NCBI GenBank assembly: GCA_003415625.1
Contig: PYIU01000007.1
Span: 186,001 to 250,000 of the forward strand
Direction of reading: 5' to 3'
Length of the DNA stretch: 64,000 nt
Source: Aquanectria penicillioides
Taxonomy: Eukaryota; Ascomycota; Sordariomycetes; Hypocreales; Nectriaceae
Under the pieces are notes generated by a model, which was given only the letters and a program-made list of their open reading frames with translations, was not told where the DNA came from and did not search any database. Below are positions 1 through 11,761 of this stretch, in pieces (within the stretch, counting starts at the first letter, position 1; each line of letters opens with the position of its first letter). The position numbers and the translations under genes are program-made.

Positions 1-125
1 TGCGGCCCCGATAGCGACCCCGATTTCCGATATCGAGATCCGGAAACTTATAACTACAAACACATTCCCTCCACAGGCGATGATAAGTCAGTCAAGCATA
101 GCTGCCGGCCGACGCAGAAGAGTGA

Positions 126-518
126 GAAGGAAAAAAAGACAAGTACAAGGAACGAGTTGATCGAGCGAAGACACGTATAATCGAAAAAGACCAGAACCGT
201 GCAAGAGATATGGAACGAGGTCGTACTCGTTCGTATTGGGCCGTCATGGCCATCGGTGGAGCTCGGGCCACACAATCTGCATCCAATTATGTGCCAACAA
301 AGAACCTCATTGCCTTAACGGAAGATGAAGTCGATGATATGATTAACGCCATTGTAGTGAAGGGAGATATACCCATTCCGTCCACAGATGGCGAGCCCCC
401 CCCATATAATGTCGTGTTCCATCATTATTATACTATATCTCATCCTATATCTATCGAGGCCGGGATTGGCCAGATATTTTCTTGGTCAAACCTTTCTGGA
501 TGGCTTTGTTCACACTGA
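126..518 (+). other. Possible coding fragment at left edge
   Basis: An open frame runs on the forward strand from about 126 to the stop at 518, with an ATG at 210. The translation starts highly charged (many Lys, Arg and Glu, possibly coiled coil) and has an acidic stretch near the middle ('TEDEVDDMIN'). Its last 35 residues look unlike a protein and may be intron sequence after about position 395. No family is recognised and three in-frame stops lie just upstream. It could be the 3' part of a decayed gene or chance. Confidence 0.2.
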
Positions 519-1472
519 CATAGGCACCCCTTATGAAGGCAATTTACTGTGCCATAGAGACTTGACTGTTAGTTATAAAGTCACAGGGGTCTGTTGTGCA
601 TTTACGACGGTAACAAGTGCGAGTCAAAGACTTTTCTGTTTGCCGCAGAAAATCGAGAACATGGGGATCTGCAAGGTAGCCAGCCACTGAAAGGCAATTG
701 GCAGTTTTTGGTGCACTTTTGAGGCCAATTGCAGAGGTCATCCCTTGATATTCACAATACCTTTCGGTACGAAGAAACTTCGTACTACGCAGCCTTTCCA
801 TCCTCCCTCTCTCTCTCTCTGCGCATTCCGAAGCAGTCATTTCTATATTCCATCTCGCAAACCTTCACTAGAATGTTACATAATAGCCTTGTTTTAGCTC
901 TTTATGTCTTGACTCCTCTTATTTCATGCTTTGACGTCGCAACCGTAACATGAAATGGATGCTAGATCGAGTAATTGTTTATCTATCAGTTGGTGGAGCT
1001 CACCGGTACGCTTGTAGGAGCATGAGGGCTCAGTGAACGTCTTAAAATCGTAAGAGCAGAGATCTTCGACGTCGCGCAATAATGAACAGTATAGACGCCT
1101 GCCGCCGAAAAGCGAATCAGACACACCGACCCCAGAACAATGAGAGATGTGCTTAAAATACTGAGATAGATGATGGTATGGAACTCAACCCAGCTAATTG
1201 GATCCCATATGGTCATTTTAGTGTTCACGTTTTTTTTTCTATATCAATAGCCAGAAGATAGTGTCAGATTCCCATGACAAGGGAGTTGAGATCTAGGATG
1301 CGACTATAGGCACTTGCTTGCAGAATTAGCTTGATTCTCACTGCGCCGGATAATCTCCGCTACTGATACTATAATATTCCAGTTAGGCCATTCATTAATC
1401 TCATTTTCTAGCTCTGAAGACGTATATATCTCTCAGGGCTAATCTAGCCTCCAGTCGTCGCACAAGAATGAA
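519..1472. other. Intergenic stretch without recognisable genes
   Basis: Short open frames occur on both strands but none has a recognisable family or plausible exon structure. A CT-rich run lies near 805-820. The 3' end of the reverse-strand FAD monooxygenase gene begins at 1473. Confidence 0.5.
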
Positions 1473-2850
1473 TCATTCTTCGATTTTGGGTTTCATAGGA
1501 TGAGTCCATTTCATGGCGCCCAACAGTGGTTCTTCAGCAGCCACATAATCCAGAACTACTCCGTGCCTCACTGACTGTCGAGACATGTATTCATATAATA
1601 GATTGTCTGCAAAACCAAACTGCAAAAGATATCGATCCGCAAATGCATAAGCGAAATTCTCCCACATATGCAAACGTATGGTGTGAGCTGCCAAGGCTGC
1701 CTCAATCTGTATCGCTCTGTGTCGTGGTTCTTGGTAGTTTTGAAACACCTCGACAAGGGATTTTGTGTCTGGTTCGGCTGGGTTTGTATTTTCAACCAAT
1801 GCTTGCAGTCCATTGCAAAGAGCTGCAACATCCTGAATTCCGTTGTTGAATCCAAGGCCAGAGTTCGGCGTGAGTGCGTGGCAAGCATCCCCAACAATCA
1901 CTATCCTTTGCCAGTGTCGATTTTTCACAAATCCTTCTTGTAGATTAGTCATGCCTGCCGCCTCTCTCTTGGCAAAGATATCTTTGAATGAAACTCCATC
2001 TGCAAGCACCAATGACTCAAACCGAGATGCAAAGGCTTCAACGTCTCTTTCTCCGTAGGTGACTCGCTCTTGAGTCGGTTGTTCAAGTTTCTCATACAGG
2101 AGGATAGAACCAGTGCCTCGGCCTGTCATATACACAGCAGAACGGCCTTTATCGTGGGATTCAAGGACCTGGCCAGGAGGAGACGATGTTTTAAAATTGC
2201 ACCACATGCCTCTGTGGGAAGTGGTGAATGGTACTTCTGGATCCCATTTGATGTTCGGGTCATCCTCCAGTGCCAATTTTCGCATAAACCGACGTGTTAA
2301 ACTGTGACAACCATCGGCACCTAGAACCACCGAGCCTTCAAACATACTACCATCGAGGCAGGTCACCGTAACCCCGCTGTCAGTGATTGAAATATCTGAT
2401 ACCTTTTTTCCTGTAAGGATTTTCGGTTTGGTCGCATCAGGTAGACTGTTGTACAGAATTTCAACAGCTTTTGCGCGGGGGCAAGTAAGAACCGATGTGC
2501 CATGACTAACAAATGGGTCAGTCATCATAAGCCAACTCGCTTTTGTAGCCACAGACTCACTTCTTTGTCGAACACTCAGGGCCCGCGCTTGTCCTGATCT
2601 TGGTGCCATCTGTGTTGAAAGCTTCGAGGCGTTGAATCGGAGCACTTTCACGTTGAACATGGTCAAGCACTCCGAGTTGATACATAACCCGTAGACTTTG
2701 AGGCCAGAGAACAAGCAACGCCCCTTCATTTCCGAGAACAGTATCCCTTTGCTCGAGCAGGGTGAAATCGATTCCGGCCAGGGATAATGCGTGTGCCGCG
2801 ACCAACCCTACTGGGCCGCTGCCAATAATAATAACCTTAAACTTCGCCAT
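1473..2850 (-). pseudogene. FAD-dependent monooxygenase, frame broken near the N-terminus
   Basis: The reverse strand encodes a salicylate-hydroxylase/PaxM-like flavoprotein monooxygenase (FAD_binding_3 group) that would hydroxylate an aromatic or polyketide-type substrate with NAD(P)H and O2. The start at 2850 ('MAKFKVIIIGSGPVG') gives the dinucleotide-binding GxGxxG. The arginine-containing 'CPRAKAVEILYN' and the second FAD motif 'GDACHALTPNSGLGFNNG' follow. The first frame stops at 2557-2559, and the rest of the protein, ending at 1473, lies in the +1 frame. The only splice solution at the junction would be a 25-nt intron, far too short. The gene is therefore either frameshifted or affected by a sequence error. 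It may once have acted with the PKS relic at 4-7 kb. Confidence 0.75.
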
Positions 2851-4006
2851 ATTCACTGGTAGCGGCTGTCGCACCGGGGATGCTGGTGTGGGGCTTCAGT
2901 CCTTAGGATGTGAATAATCCATATGAGGGGCAGAAACAAACGTGGAATGGGGCCGGTTAAGTACCGTCGGCAGTATTGACAGATGGCATGAGATTTAGCT
3001 CAGTGGTGTCCACCCATCCCCCTAGAAACCAAGAGCAACATGGCCAAAACAAGCTAGTAACCACACAGCCGCAATACGGTGATGCTGATAACCATGGGTT
3101 ACCCTGACTCAGCCCCAGTTCTGGACGCCGTCAGCAGAACGATGTCACATGGCGCTCACAGCGAGTGTCGTGTCATCTCAGTGCCACCAACACTATGATA
3201 AAGAGCAGAATTCCCAGAAATCAAAGAAATTCGTATCTCTGTCTCGACCTAAATGGAACCATCCAATTGAGATTAAGCCTCTTCTCCTGTAATTACACAA
3301 TGAGCGCCATAAACTCGTTGTGGTGGGTCTAGTACTGTGTCCTGTGGCACACTATTCGGCTACTCCAGACTAGCGTCTACCAAGGCCTGGGCCCCTGCGT
3401 GGATCTCATTCAAGGATGTGACTAGAACGAGGAGAGCGAAGATTGGCTCCGATCCGCTAACCGGAAATGTTTGACAGTTTATCGTGATTTCAACGAGAAT
3501 ACTCTCGGAACTACGCACCATATGCATAAATATCGATTCTCCATGTTATATCTTTATAAGCTTGAAGCTAACGGGCTTCATGTAAGCGAAATAGACTAGA
3601 CCCGAACCAAAATCAAGTAAAGTAAGAAAGATTTTTCTCATGCCCGATGCAGTGAGATCCGCATTTAGCCAAAATTCTCACGACGGCAGTCTCATGTCGC
3701 AAACTTGGCCATTGTGAGCCCCTTGAATAATGGTCTCGCATTTTTTGGTCACCCCTTTAGGACTAGCATAAGGCAGGCAACATAGCCTTGGGTTTCTTAT
3801 CTCACGTTGTCAGGGAATGGGACCGGTATTTATGTTGTGCTCTGATTTAGCCACCGCCTCCTCAACCTTGTTTCGTCGCCCAAGTCATAGAACCCCGAAA
3901 CAAAACTAGTCTTTCTTGGAGTGGGCCCTCGTTCAGCACTGGCTGGGCCCTTGCCACAAATTATAGCTCCAAGTTCTTTTGATTATCATTCTGCGCCTTG
4001 CCTAGA
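2851..4006. other. Intergenic region between monooxygenase and PKS relic
   Basis: About 1.15 kb without a convincing ORF. It contains the promoter side of the reverse-strand monooxygenase. No KS or AT sequence of the neighbouring PKS relic could be recognised here, so the 5' half of that gene seems to be missing rather than merely mutated. Confidence 0.45.
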
Positions 4007-7000
4007 GCGCAAGATAGACTCTGCTCGGTCCTTCCTCGCTGGTATCGGGGCCCTTTGGCAAAACGACGTGCCACTCAGTTTCAAAGTCTCCTGAATCCCA
4101 ATGGAGATGCACAAACTCTCTCAGATCTTCCAACCCATTCATGGAATCATGATCATAACTACCTCGTTGAGTCCCGTGTCGTCAAAGCATAACTATTTTA
4201 GAGTTGTCCCAATCATGAGCTTCTTAGCAGCTGCGTTCCGGAAACCGCCGACACCGAACCGGTCTGGTGTACTGATGATTGAAAGAGTGGGTTGTCTGTG
4301 TGGCCATAAGACAATAGGTGATATAGTCTTTCCTTGCGCAGCATATCTCGGCATAGTTAGAGAGGCCATGCGCCAAATACAACAAAGAGATCCTAAACGC
4401 GCCGACTACAACGGCTGCTCTATAAGACACGTTGATTTCAAATCAGCCAATTCTATTAAGAGAAGGTCAAAGCGTTGAGGTTGTAACCAGCTTCGAAAAA
4501 CTGCAAGAATCTACCCTAGTGTTTGTTATTCTTGATGAACTTGCATTGTCACGTGAAAATTCCAGCAGCAACCCATATGACATAGTGATCCTAGGCCAGA
4601 GTAGTATTTTGATAGCATTTGATAGAATTTCCCAGAAAGACCACGAGCTCATTACTAATGAGGTCGAGTTCAAGGTCAAAGTGGTTTGGATGAATCTTCG
4701 GACATCCTCGCTACCCTAGGAACTCTGCATATGAGTAGCTCTTTTGACTACGAAGCATTTGGTGTGGTAACCAGAATAGGGACACGTGTCAAAGAGTTCA
4801 AGGAAAGTGATAGGGTATTCGCTATGAGGATGAATCGTTCGACGACGCATCTCAAACTACCTTCGAAAGTCTGAGTTAAATTACCCAGCAGCTTAACTTG
4901 CGAAGCAGCAATCACTTTGAGTATTTTCTTTGCTACGGCGATTTACCGACTTCAAGATATAGGAAGGCCGGAAAAGGGACAATCTATCCTCATTAATTCT
5001 ACTTGCGGAGGCATTAAGCTTGCCGCAATCCAGATATCAAAGATGATTGGTGCAGAGATATTTTGCACTGTGGGTAGTGAGGAGAAGGTTCAAATTCTCC
5101 AGCTGATCGAAGAGATTATACTTTTGAGTCAAGGAAAGATTCATTCCTTGAGCACATTGAAGAAGCGACTAATGACCGGGGGGTGGATATCGTCTAAAAT
5201 TCACTATCCGATGAGTTGCTCCATGCCACCTCGCAATGTGTTACACCATTCGGAAAGATGATAGAACTTGGTAAGAGAGATTTACTTGGTAATGGCAAGC
5301 TATATCTTTCTCCGTTTCTAATGAATAGGGCATATCATAGACTAGATATGTACTGCTGATCGAATCCCAGCTATCGGAAGCAAGTCGCTAAGTATTTGAT
5401 CTTTTGTATGGCTAAAGACAATGTTCACATGCGTTCAGATAGCTCCGTACGGTCATCCCTTACTACAAAGAAGGCTATATTGAGACATTGTCTTCTTGCA
5501 GAGTTTTCTCAGTCGATTCTATTGCAGATTGTTTCCGATTCATGAGCCAAGGACAGCATCTTCGAAGGCAAGTTGTTTCTATGCGTGATGAGTTGGGGTC
5601 TAGGGTAATGTGGATCAATCTGTCATCAGGTTGGTCAGGAAGATAAAAGGGACCTCAGAGACATTGGAAATGAACAGGCAGTTTTCTCCAACCAATTTTT
5701 TATTTTTGAAATCCTGAATTCTTTGCATTTAGACTCTATTGAAGTCCCGGTGCAGCCCCTTATGACATTCCCTTGTTTATGACTTTCTGCCCTACATTCT
5801 TTCTTTCTTTTCTTTGAGGGACACTCCAGAGCATTTGATCAGATGCTCTAACACTCTTCCAAGTTGTTCGCAGCTGCTTGGGAAGGCTATTCGGTCATCA
5901 CCGAATCTGCTTACCCTATACCCTTCTGGGTGGGGTGTGTGTTTTGGCCAGTGTCCCCGTCCACCAACAAAGTGATTTTGATGAGAAATCGCTTCGGATT
6001 GCTAAAGTCCCGATTAAACTGGATTTTAAGGACCCCACATTATACTTATCAACTAGTGAGTTGGGAGGAATAGGCCGAGTTATCTCGAATTGGATGGTCG
6101 AACGCGGAGCTAGAAGCCTCGGCTTCCCCTCTCATACGGCTGGTCAAAATGCACAGAATGAACTATTTTTCAAGGAACTTTGAAGCCAAGGATGCGCAAC
6201 AACCACAGTACCCTGAAGCGTCGTCAGCTTAGGAGATGTAAAGAATTCCTTTCGATCAGCACCGTTTCCAGCTAAAGGCGTTCTAAACATGGTAATTTTG
6301 CTTCGCATTTCGGAGCGATGCCAATAGAGAATTGGAATGCGGTTGCAGGTCCCAAAATTCAAGGAACATGGAATGAAACTTGCAGGATTTCAATGAGGAA
6401 CTCAACCTTGACCTTGACTTTTTCATTCTTCTTAGCTCATTCGCTGGAAGAATCGGGCAAATTGTTCAGGTAAGCTATTTAGGTTCTTGGATGCGTTTGT
6501 GCATTACCGGAAGAGCTTGGGTTTGAAAGCTGCAGCGAATGACTTGGTGCGGTATTTGATCATGGTTATATCGTAGAAAGCGACAGTATCAAGGATCTCA
6601 TGGCACTGCAGTATCATGGAGCTCAGATCCAACCAGTCATCGACGTACTCTCCTTCCCAGTTTCAACATCCCGGGTTCGCACCGGCCAAAGCCACGAGTA
6701 TTTGTGGAGCTGCCACAACTTGCTTTTGGGTTGAGGAATATTCGACCCTTCTCCGAGACACCCTCGCCCTTTTTTAAGAGCGATCTCAAGCCAGCTTTCC
6801 ACCCAAATCCCAAACCCAAGGGCCGAGTGCCGCCATCTGAGTCCAAGTCGGGCGAATCAGCTGAGTTGGTGGAGTTCCTAGTGTCCATAGCCAGCAACCC
6901 ATCTATACCTGATGACGCAGCACCCGAAGTATTCGGTGATCGGCCAATCGTGATGCAGCTACTGAGATGGTTACTGCAAGCTTTGGGTGATGAAGAGAAG

Positions 7001-7072
7001 ATCGATATGATGCACTCGCTACTAGATATTAGACTTGATTGCTTAGTCACAATCGAGATGAGAGATGGCTAG
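4007..7072 (+). pseudogene. Highly reducing polyketide synthase relic (AT end to ACP)
   Basis: Pieces of a fungal HR-PKS occur in correct order across changing frames and stops. The AT-to-DH linker is at about 4020-4190 ('LPTHSWNHDHNY'). The DH start is at 4270-4440 ('GHKTIGDIVFPCAAYLG'). The enoylreductase is at 4680-5350 ('FGVVTRIGTRVKEF', 'KGQSILINSTCGGIKLAAI', then 'MIELGKRDLLGNGKLY'), with its tail near 5500-5600. The KR is at 5985-6500 ('LGGIGRVISNWMVERGAR'). The C-terminal frame 6704-7072 ends in an ACP-like segment. There the phosphopantetheine site reads 'LDCLVTIEMRDG', with Cys (codon 7040-7042) where the family has Ser. KS, most of AT, most of DH and any methyltransferase are not seen. 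A repeat insertion (5830-5979) lies between ER and KR. The gene cannot make an active synthase. Confidence 0.85.
5830..5979. repeat. Dispersed repeat, copy 1 (inside PKS relic)
   Basis: This stretch shares ordered blocks with 18360-18517: a near-palindromic 'agcatttgatcagatgct', then 'gttcgcag', 'taccctataccc', 'tctgggtggggtgt', 'tgttttgg' and 'accaacaaa'. It separates the ER tail from the KR region of the PKS relic, where functional synthases have only a short linker, so it is probably an insertion. No transposase or target duplication is visible. Confidence 0.6.
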
Positions 7073-8536
7073 ACATAAACTTTGGCTCAGATATGACGGT
7101 ATTAGAGACGATGGGAATAGCAACGCTCCTAAACCTCGCTAAGCGAGCGATTAAAACGTTGAGGCTAGCAAAACAAAAGTAGAATTTAAATAATACGTGC
7201 ATTACTTATGCAATACTCAGACACGGGGCTATTTCTCTGATAGAAGACACATTTTCTTAAACACAGAGGAATCACTAGGCGAGCAGAGAAATATAATACA
7301 TCAACGTCTAATTCCAGCTACTATATACCCCTTTTTACTATATGAGGGCTGATTATTGTTGATTCCATCGCCTCATCAGGGTAAAATACACGTGAACTTT
7401 TGCTTTAGGGTAGGCTGCTGACTAAGTCTGATTGTTGGTCCTGGGGCTTGTCTCCCCGGCAAGCCATGGATACCTACCTATCTATCTTGGCATCTGACTT
7501 GGAACTTCTATCGCACATGGAATACCTGTTCCCGATTGGATTGTTAGTAAGTTTAAAAGAAACGGTATATGTGTTTGGGAACGGTAAACCCCAAAGCCAG
7601 CTGGCATAATGATCGGTTTTCGGTCTTCCTGTCAAATAATTGCCTCGTGTCTGAAACCTGATTCTACTGCGCCACCCTCGTGCGTGGCCCTGGCCAGGAA
7701 ATGAATGCACACCAAATGCAAAGTCTCCAGAGGGCTGGTTTATTTTACTTCATCGCCGTCTTGGATCTACAGGCACAGCAAGTGACTGTAGGAAATGCCC
7801 CCTTTTCCCCAAACATCCTGGGCGGCGTTTCTGATAACCCGACAACCATCTCCTACCCTAATCCCTTAAAAGCTATAATTGTCTAAGGTGTCGCGACAAA
7901 CACATGATTCGTAGGGGCTAGTGCGTGCTCTGATTGGCCTCGAGAGCCCGGACCTTACGGAGTTGTGACGTGCAATTCCCGCACATTGTGTGAGAATTCG
8001 TTCCATGCAGCGGCGCCTACGCCAGAGAGAGGTCCCAACCCAAGCCGACTCGGCTTCACACCATCTTCATTATCCACATTGGGCCAGGCGTCTTTGGCCG
8101 GAATAGGCAGGTGCTTACGTAAAAGACGACATCGAAAAATACCACTTCTCTCTCGTCGTCTCCCTCTGCTGACTCGCGGCTGCTCACGCCGCTGGCACGG
8201 GCCTGTATCATTTCAACTCTGCTCCGTCGCCCTCCATTCACAGCGTTGCAGGCAACGGGTCACCGCCTGGATAGGCCGAGGCTCGCTTCTCTTCCTCGCT
8301 ACGGCAGGTTCCAAACAAGCGCAGTGGGTACTGAAGATTAACCGAAAGCCCAACCAGTTGCCACTGGAATCGTGACGTGCGCTATAATAATCAATCTATC
8401 CAGATCCCGAGCGCCTGAAACCCAAAAACCCGCTGTCGCTCGCTTCTAGAAAAACTCGACACGACCACGACCCGCGTTAGTTGCCAGATGTCGACAGCCT
8501 CGTTAAAACAGCCGCAGCACTTGAAACAAGCCCAAA
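7073..8536. other. Intergenic region upstream of the RGS gene
   Basis: About 1.46 kb with no family-level coding match on either strand. It is likely to hold the promoter and 5' leader of the RGS gene starting at 8537. The ORFs at 7965-8375 and elsewhere are unsupported. Confidence 0.45.
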
Positions 8537-10221
8537 ATGCAGGCAAACAGGATCAACCAGTCATCTACGGGCTTGCTCCGCATGACGGACGACGATAGAC
8601 CCTTTCAAAAGGTACTGTAGGCGTCATGATTTTCTTTTTCGTTCTTTTCTTTTTTTTGCTCTTTTCTTTTTGCGCTCGCGGCGGGTTCCTGCAGCTCTCT
8701 CTCCCGCCCATAGTCTGTGTTGCCGCTCCGGGAGGCCGGCCTGCTAACAAAACCATTACTAGGATTTGGAGGATCTCTTTTCAACCCTCATAGTTAGTCT
8801 GATGCCTTTCTCACCCCACCGCGTGTGGTTTACAAAAATCGACTATACCTTTTTATCTGAGGAAGCGATAAACAACCTTGGCTCTCTCAAGTTTTCGCAA
8901 TCCAATCGCATGCCAGACCCCAAGGATCCTTCTCGTATCATCACCACCACTGCAACAACTACTTTTTCCATGTCCAAAGACATGGGTTGCTCCCTCTGCC
9001 AACTTTTTCTTAATGCCCGGTTTATTCAATCTGCTGATGGGAAGCATGAGCAAGAGTACACCATGAGAGGCACAGTTTGGCAACTCACGCCAAAGGGGAT
9101 TGTCGTTCTTAACCATTTCTGCTCCAAAAACGGCCTGCAAGTAAAACAGCTGTCAGAGTTGACCTCTGCATTTTCAATCCCCCTTATTTCTCTGGAAAGA
9201 GATATAAAAACCGATAAGTTATTCCAGGATCAAAGCATTATTGAAGTTATTTTCCCCCGATTTATTGGGGCTAAAAGGCAAGGCAGCCCGGGAGGTTTCG
9301 GCATGATTGACTCGGGTTTGGGCGACAGAGGTTCAGCTGGCGTCAAAATACTTGCCGAAAGAAGAGTCAACGGTGTGCTCTATCGGGACACCTTTACTGG
9401 CAAGGCCAGTGTTGACTGGCTTATGGATAACTCCACGACCGTGGATATGCGAGAGGCTATCGAGCTTGCTAGCCTGTTCGTTCAGCACGACCTCATTGAG
9501 CAAGTCCTTCAGGACCGAGACCTCTCATCCTTGTACTCGGACTGTAAACTCTTCCAACCGTCGAAGAACGCGTTATACAGGCTCGCCCCGCGGGGGAAAG
9601 CTCTACTCAATAGCGGCAATCTGAGCCGAAGCTCCTCAAAATCCAACAGAGAGGCGAATTCTCAGCGTTTTGGTATCAAAGACTCCAATACTCACAGGCT
9701 CGATAAGATTCTGGCCGATCCCACTCTTCGCCTTCTCTTTCGAGAGAACCTGCGGGAAATGCACTGTGAAGAGAACCTGTCTTTCTACCAAGAAGTCAAC
9801 GAGTTCATTCGAAACTGCAAAGCAACTACCAAAAACCTGGAACAAACTACCGATGCTGCCGTCGCAACAGCTGCCGCTGACAAGGCAAAGGAGCTTTTTG
9901 CCATATCATATGGAATTTATAATGCCTACTTGGCTCCCAACTCCCCACGCGAGCTCAATATTAATCACCAACTGCGCAAAACTCTTGCAAGCCGAATGAC
10001 AAAGGCAGCTGCCCAGGACAACTCAATAGCAGAAACTCTTCAAAAAGTCACATCACTGTACGAGGATGCTCAGGGCGCCGTTTTTAAGCTCATGACTAGC
10101 GTTAGTTTATCCATTCAAGTTACTCCAGGCGGTTCCTAACAGTGTGCAACAGGACTCAGTACCAAAATTCCTTCAAAATCCAAAATATGCCCACCAGGTG
10201 GGGAACGCCAGGTTGCTTTGA
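8537..10221 (+). CDS. flbA: FlbA-type regulator of G-protein signalling (fDEP plus RGS)
   Basis: The predicted product is a GTPase-activating protein for a heterotrimeric G-alpha subunit. In fungi the FlbA/CPRGS-1 family dampens FadA-type vegetative growth signalling and promotes conidiation. Exons 8537-8611, 8763-10100 and 10153-10221 give 493 residues. The first exon encodes 'MQANRINQ...' ahead of the fungal DEP region ('TFLSEEAINNLGSLKFSQSN', about 50-120). A second DEP-like segment follows ('FTGKASVDWLMD', about 220), then the RGS box ('DPTLRLLFRENLREMHCEENLSFY' begins near 345, split here as a family match). Intron 1 (8612-8762) holds a long T/C-rich tract. Intron 2 must be spliced to the AG at 10152, which restores the 'DSVPKFLQNPKYA' RGS end. 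The protein is shorter than Aspergillus FlbA (about 700 residues) at both ends, so it may be a paralogue. Confidence 0.88.
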
Positions 10222-10460
10222 TAAGAATGCTTGCATTTTGCCACTGTTTGGGACAAGGCGTCCTGTGTAAATACAAAAACAAAAACGGCCATTTCATTTG
10301 TCAATAAAAGTTTCGGCGGGACGACTCAATGGATTTGCTGCCTTACTAGTAATGCATTTTACGGTCGTAGATGAAATTGATTTGGGATAAATAGAGTGCA
10401 TTCTTGATGCTATAGAATACATATAGAATAATGACTGGCATGGTTTTGCATATTTCTCAA

Positions 10461-11514
10461 TCATATATTTTTCACAGACTTTTGTGCTAGTTCAGCTATT
10501 TCTTCCTCGATGTTGTTACTAACATGAAGCTTTGCCCTATTCCATCGTGCCCAGAAGCGGAGGGATGCCCTAGGACTTGAAATAGTCTTACCATTCTTCG
10601 CAACTCTCACCAATCTTCTTCCACGTTTCGCTAATTTCTTTAGAATCCTCAGCAGAAACAGATATCTCAGCGACTGTATCGTAGCTCCGTCTGAATTGGA
10701 TAGATCCAGCGTGAACAGCCTCAATAACGTCGCAGATCTCAGTTACGCTCAGTAAGAGGTTGTCCATGGGTTTTTGGATTCGTTTCATAGCGACAAATGT
10801 GTGATCTATGGCTGAGATGGCTCATTTGACGAGCTGAATAAATATGAATAGCTCCCCAAAGCTGAGTTTGCCGATAATGGCTTTGGAAAGCGTTCTTTTG
10901 TGGGCTTCACCCCTATTTGATCAGAGAAGTGCACTAACGGCCGCCCGCGACCCCTGAATAGCATTGGCGTGGGCTTGAGCGGAACCGTAAGGCTTCCTAT
11001 TTTCCTCTTCACCATCTTCATCTTCGGAGCTTTTTGTCTTAGGAATCTCATCGTCTCGGTCCTCAATCTTACAGCCTTCCGTATAATATGGCTTGCTGTG
11101 TTGATTGCTACCTAAGAGGATACTTCCCTCGGAAAGAAGACCAGGAATGTTTGAAATAGCAGTTCTAGAGGAGGCAATGACGCTCACAGCAGCCACCAAG
11201 GCCCCGTTTGCGAGTCCAGATACGCATACCTGTGCAAGACTTGCCGTGATATTTTCACGGTAGGAATTATCGCGATGACCTGGATCGAGATTGACGTTTT
11301 CGACTGTAGCCTTGAGTTGGGTGATGAAGCCATCGGTTGATTCCATCTTCGCCTGCAGCTGAGTAGCATTGCCGAGAATACGAGGCTTTGCGTGGAGCGC
11401 CTCCTTGTTCATGGTACTGATGAAAGTGAATGCGCCCTTCAAAAAGACCTGGACCGAGGTCTTCAATTTGAGGTCTAGATTCGGTGCGGGCAAAGCAACC
11501 TTCGTAAAACCCAC
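10461..11514 (-). CDS. Unrecognised protein, N-terminus unresolved
   Basis: Three reverse-strand exons fit together: 11514-10935, 10811-10592 and 10536-10461. They are joined by a 123-nt intron (10934-10812) and a clean 55-nt intron (10591-10537). The product is about 290 residues. An N-terminal part mentions no known motif, followed by a small-residue hydrophobic stretch ('LANGALVAAVSVIASS') that could sit in or on a membrane. Then come an acidic linker ('KSSEDEDGEEEN') and a helical C-terminus rich in Glu and Lys ('NNIEEEIAELAQKS'). No ATG opens the first exon; an in-frame stop lies just upstream, so a further 5' exon is expected between 11520 and 11760. No family is recognised. Weak similarity in style to helical pore-former-like fungal proteins was considered but not established. 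Confidence 0.5.
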
Positions 11515-11761
11515 ATCTGATCTGTTAGCTGCATTCTACTGCAGACTCAACTGAGTATCACCAGGCATGATTGGAGTACCAGAACTTCCGGGTTGTTGAG
11601 GCACAGAATGTTCGGTTGTGTTTCGAAGGGCGCTGGTGCACCGATAGCGCACTTGATGGTGGTGTTCTTTTACTCATCTTATACCTTTCTACCTCCTTTT
11701 TCTGACACGTATTCCTCGGAATGACGAAGCAAAAAGGACTCAATTTCGTGTCAAAATTCAT

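Noticed and set aside
2533..2567. 25-nt or 36-nt intron to repair the monooxygenase frame
   Set aside because: Both are well below fungal intron length; the 36-nt version also does not change the frame.
5340..5380. B-box-like 'gatcgaatccc' as a tRNA gene
   Set aside because: No A box or cloverleaf could be formed around it; it lies within the PKS relic.
7965..8375. 136-codon forward frame upstream of the RGS gene
   Set aside because: Basic low-complexity composition, no homology pattern and no splice structure; more likely leader or promoter DNA.
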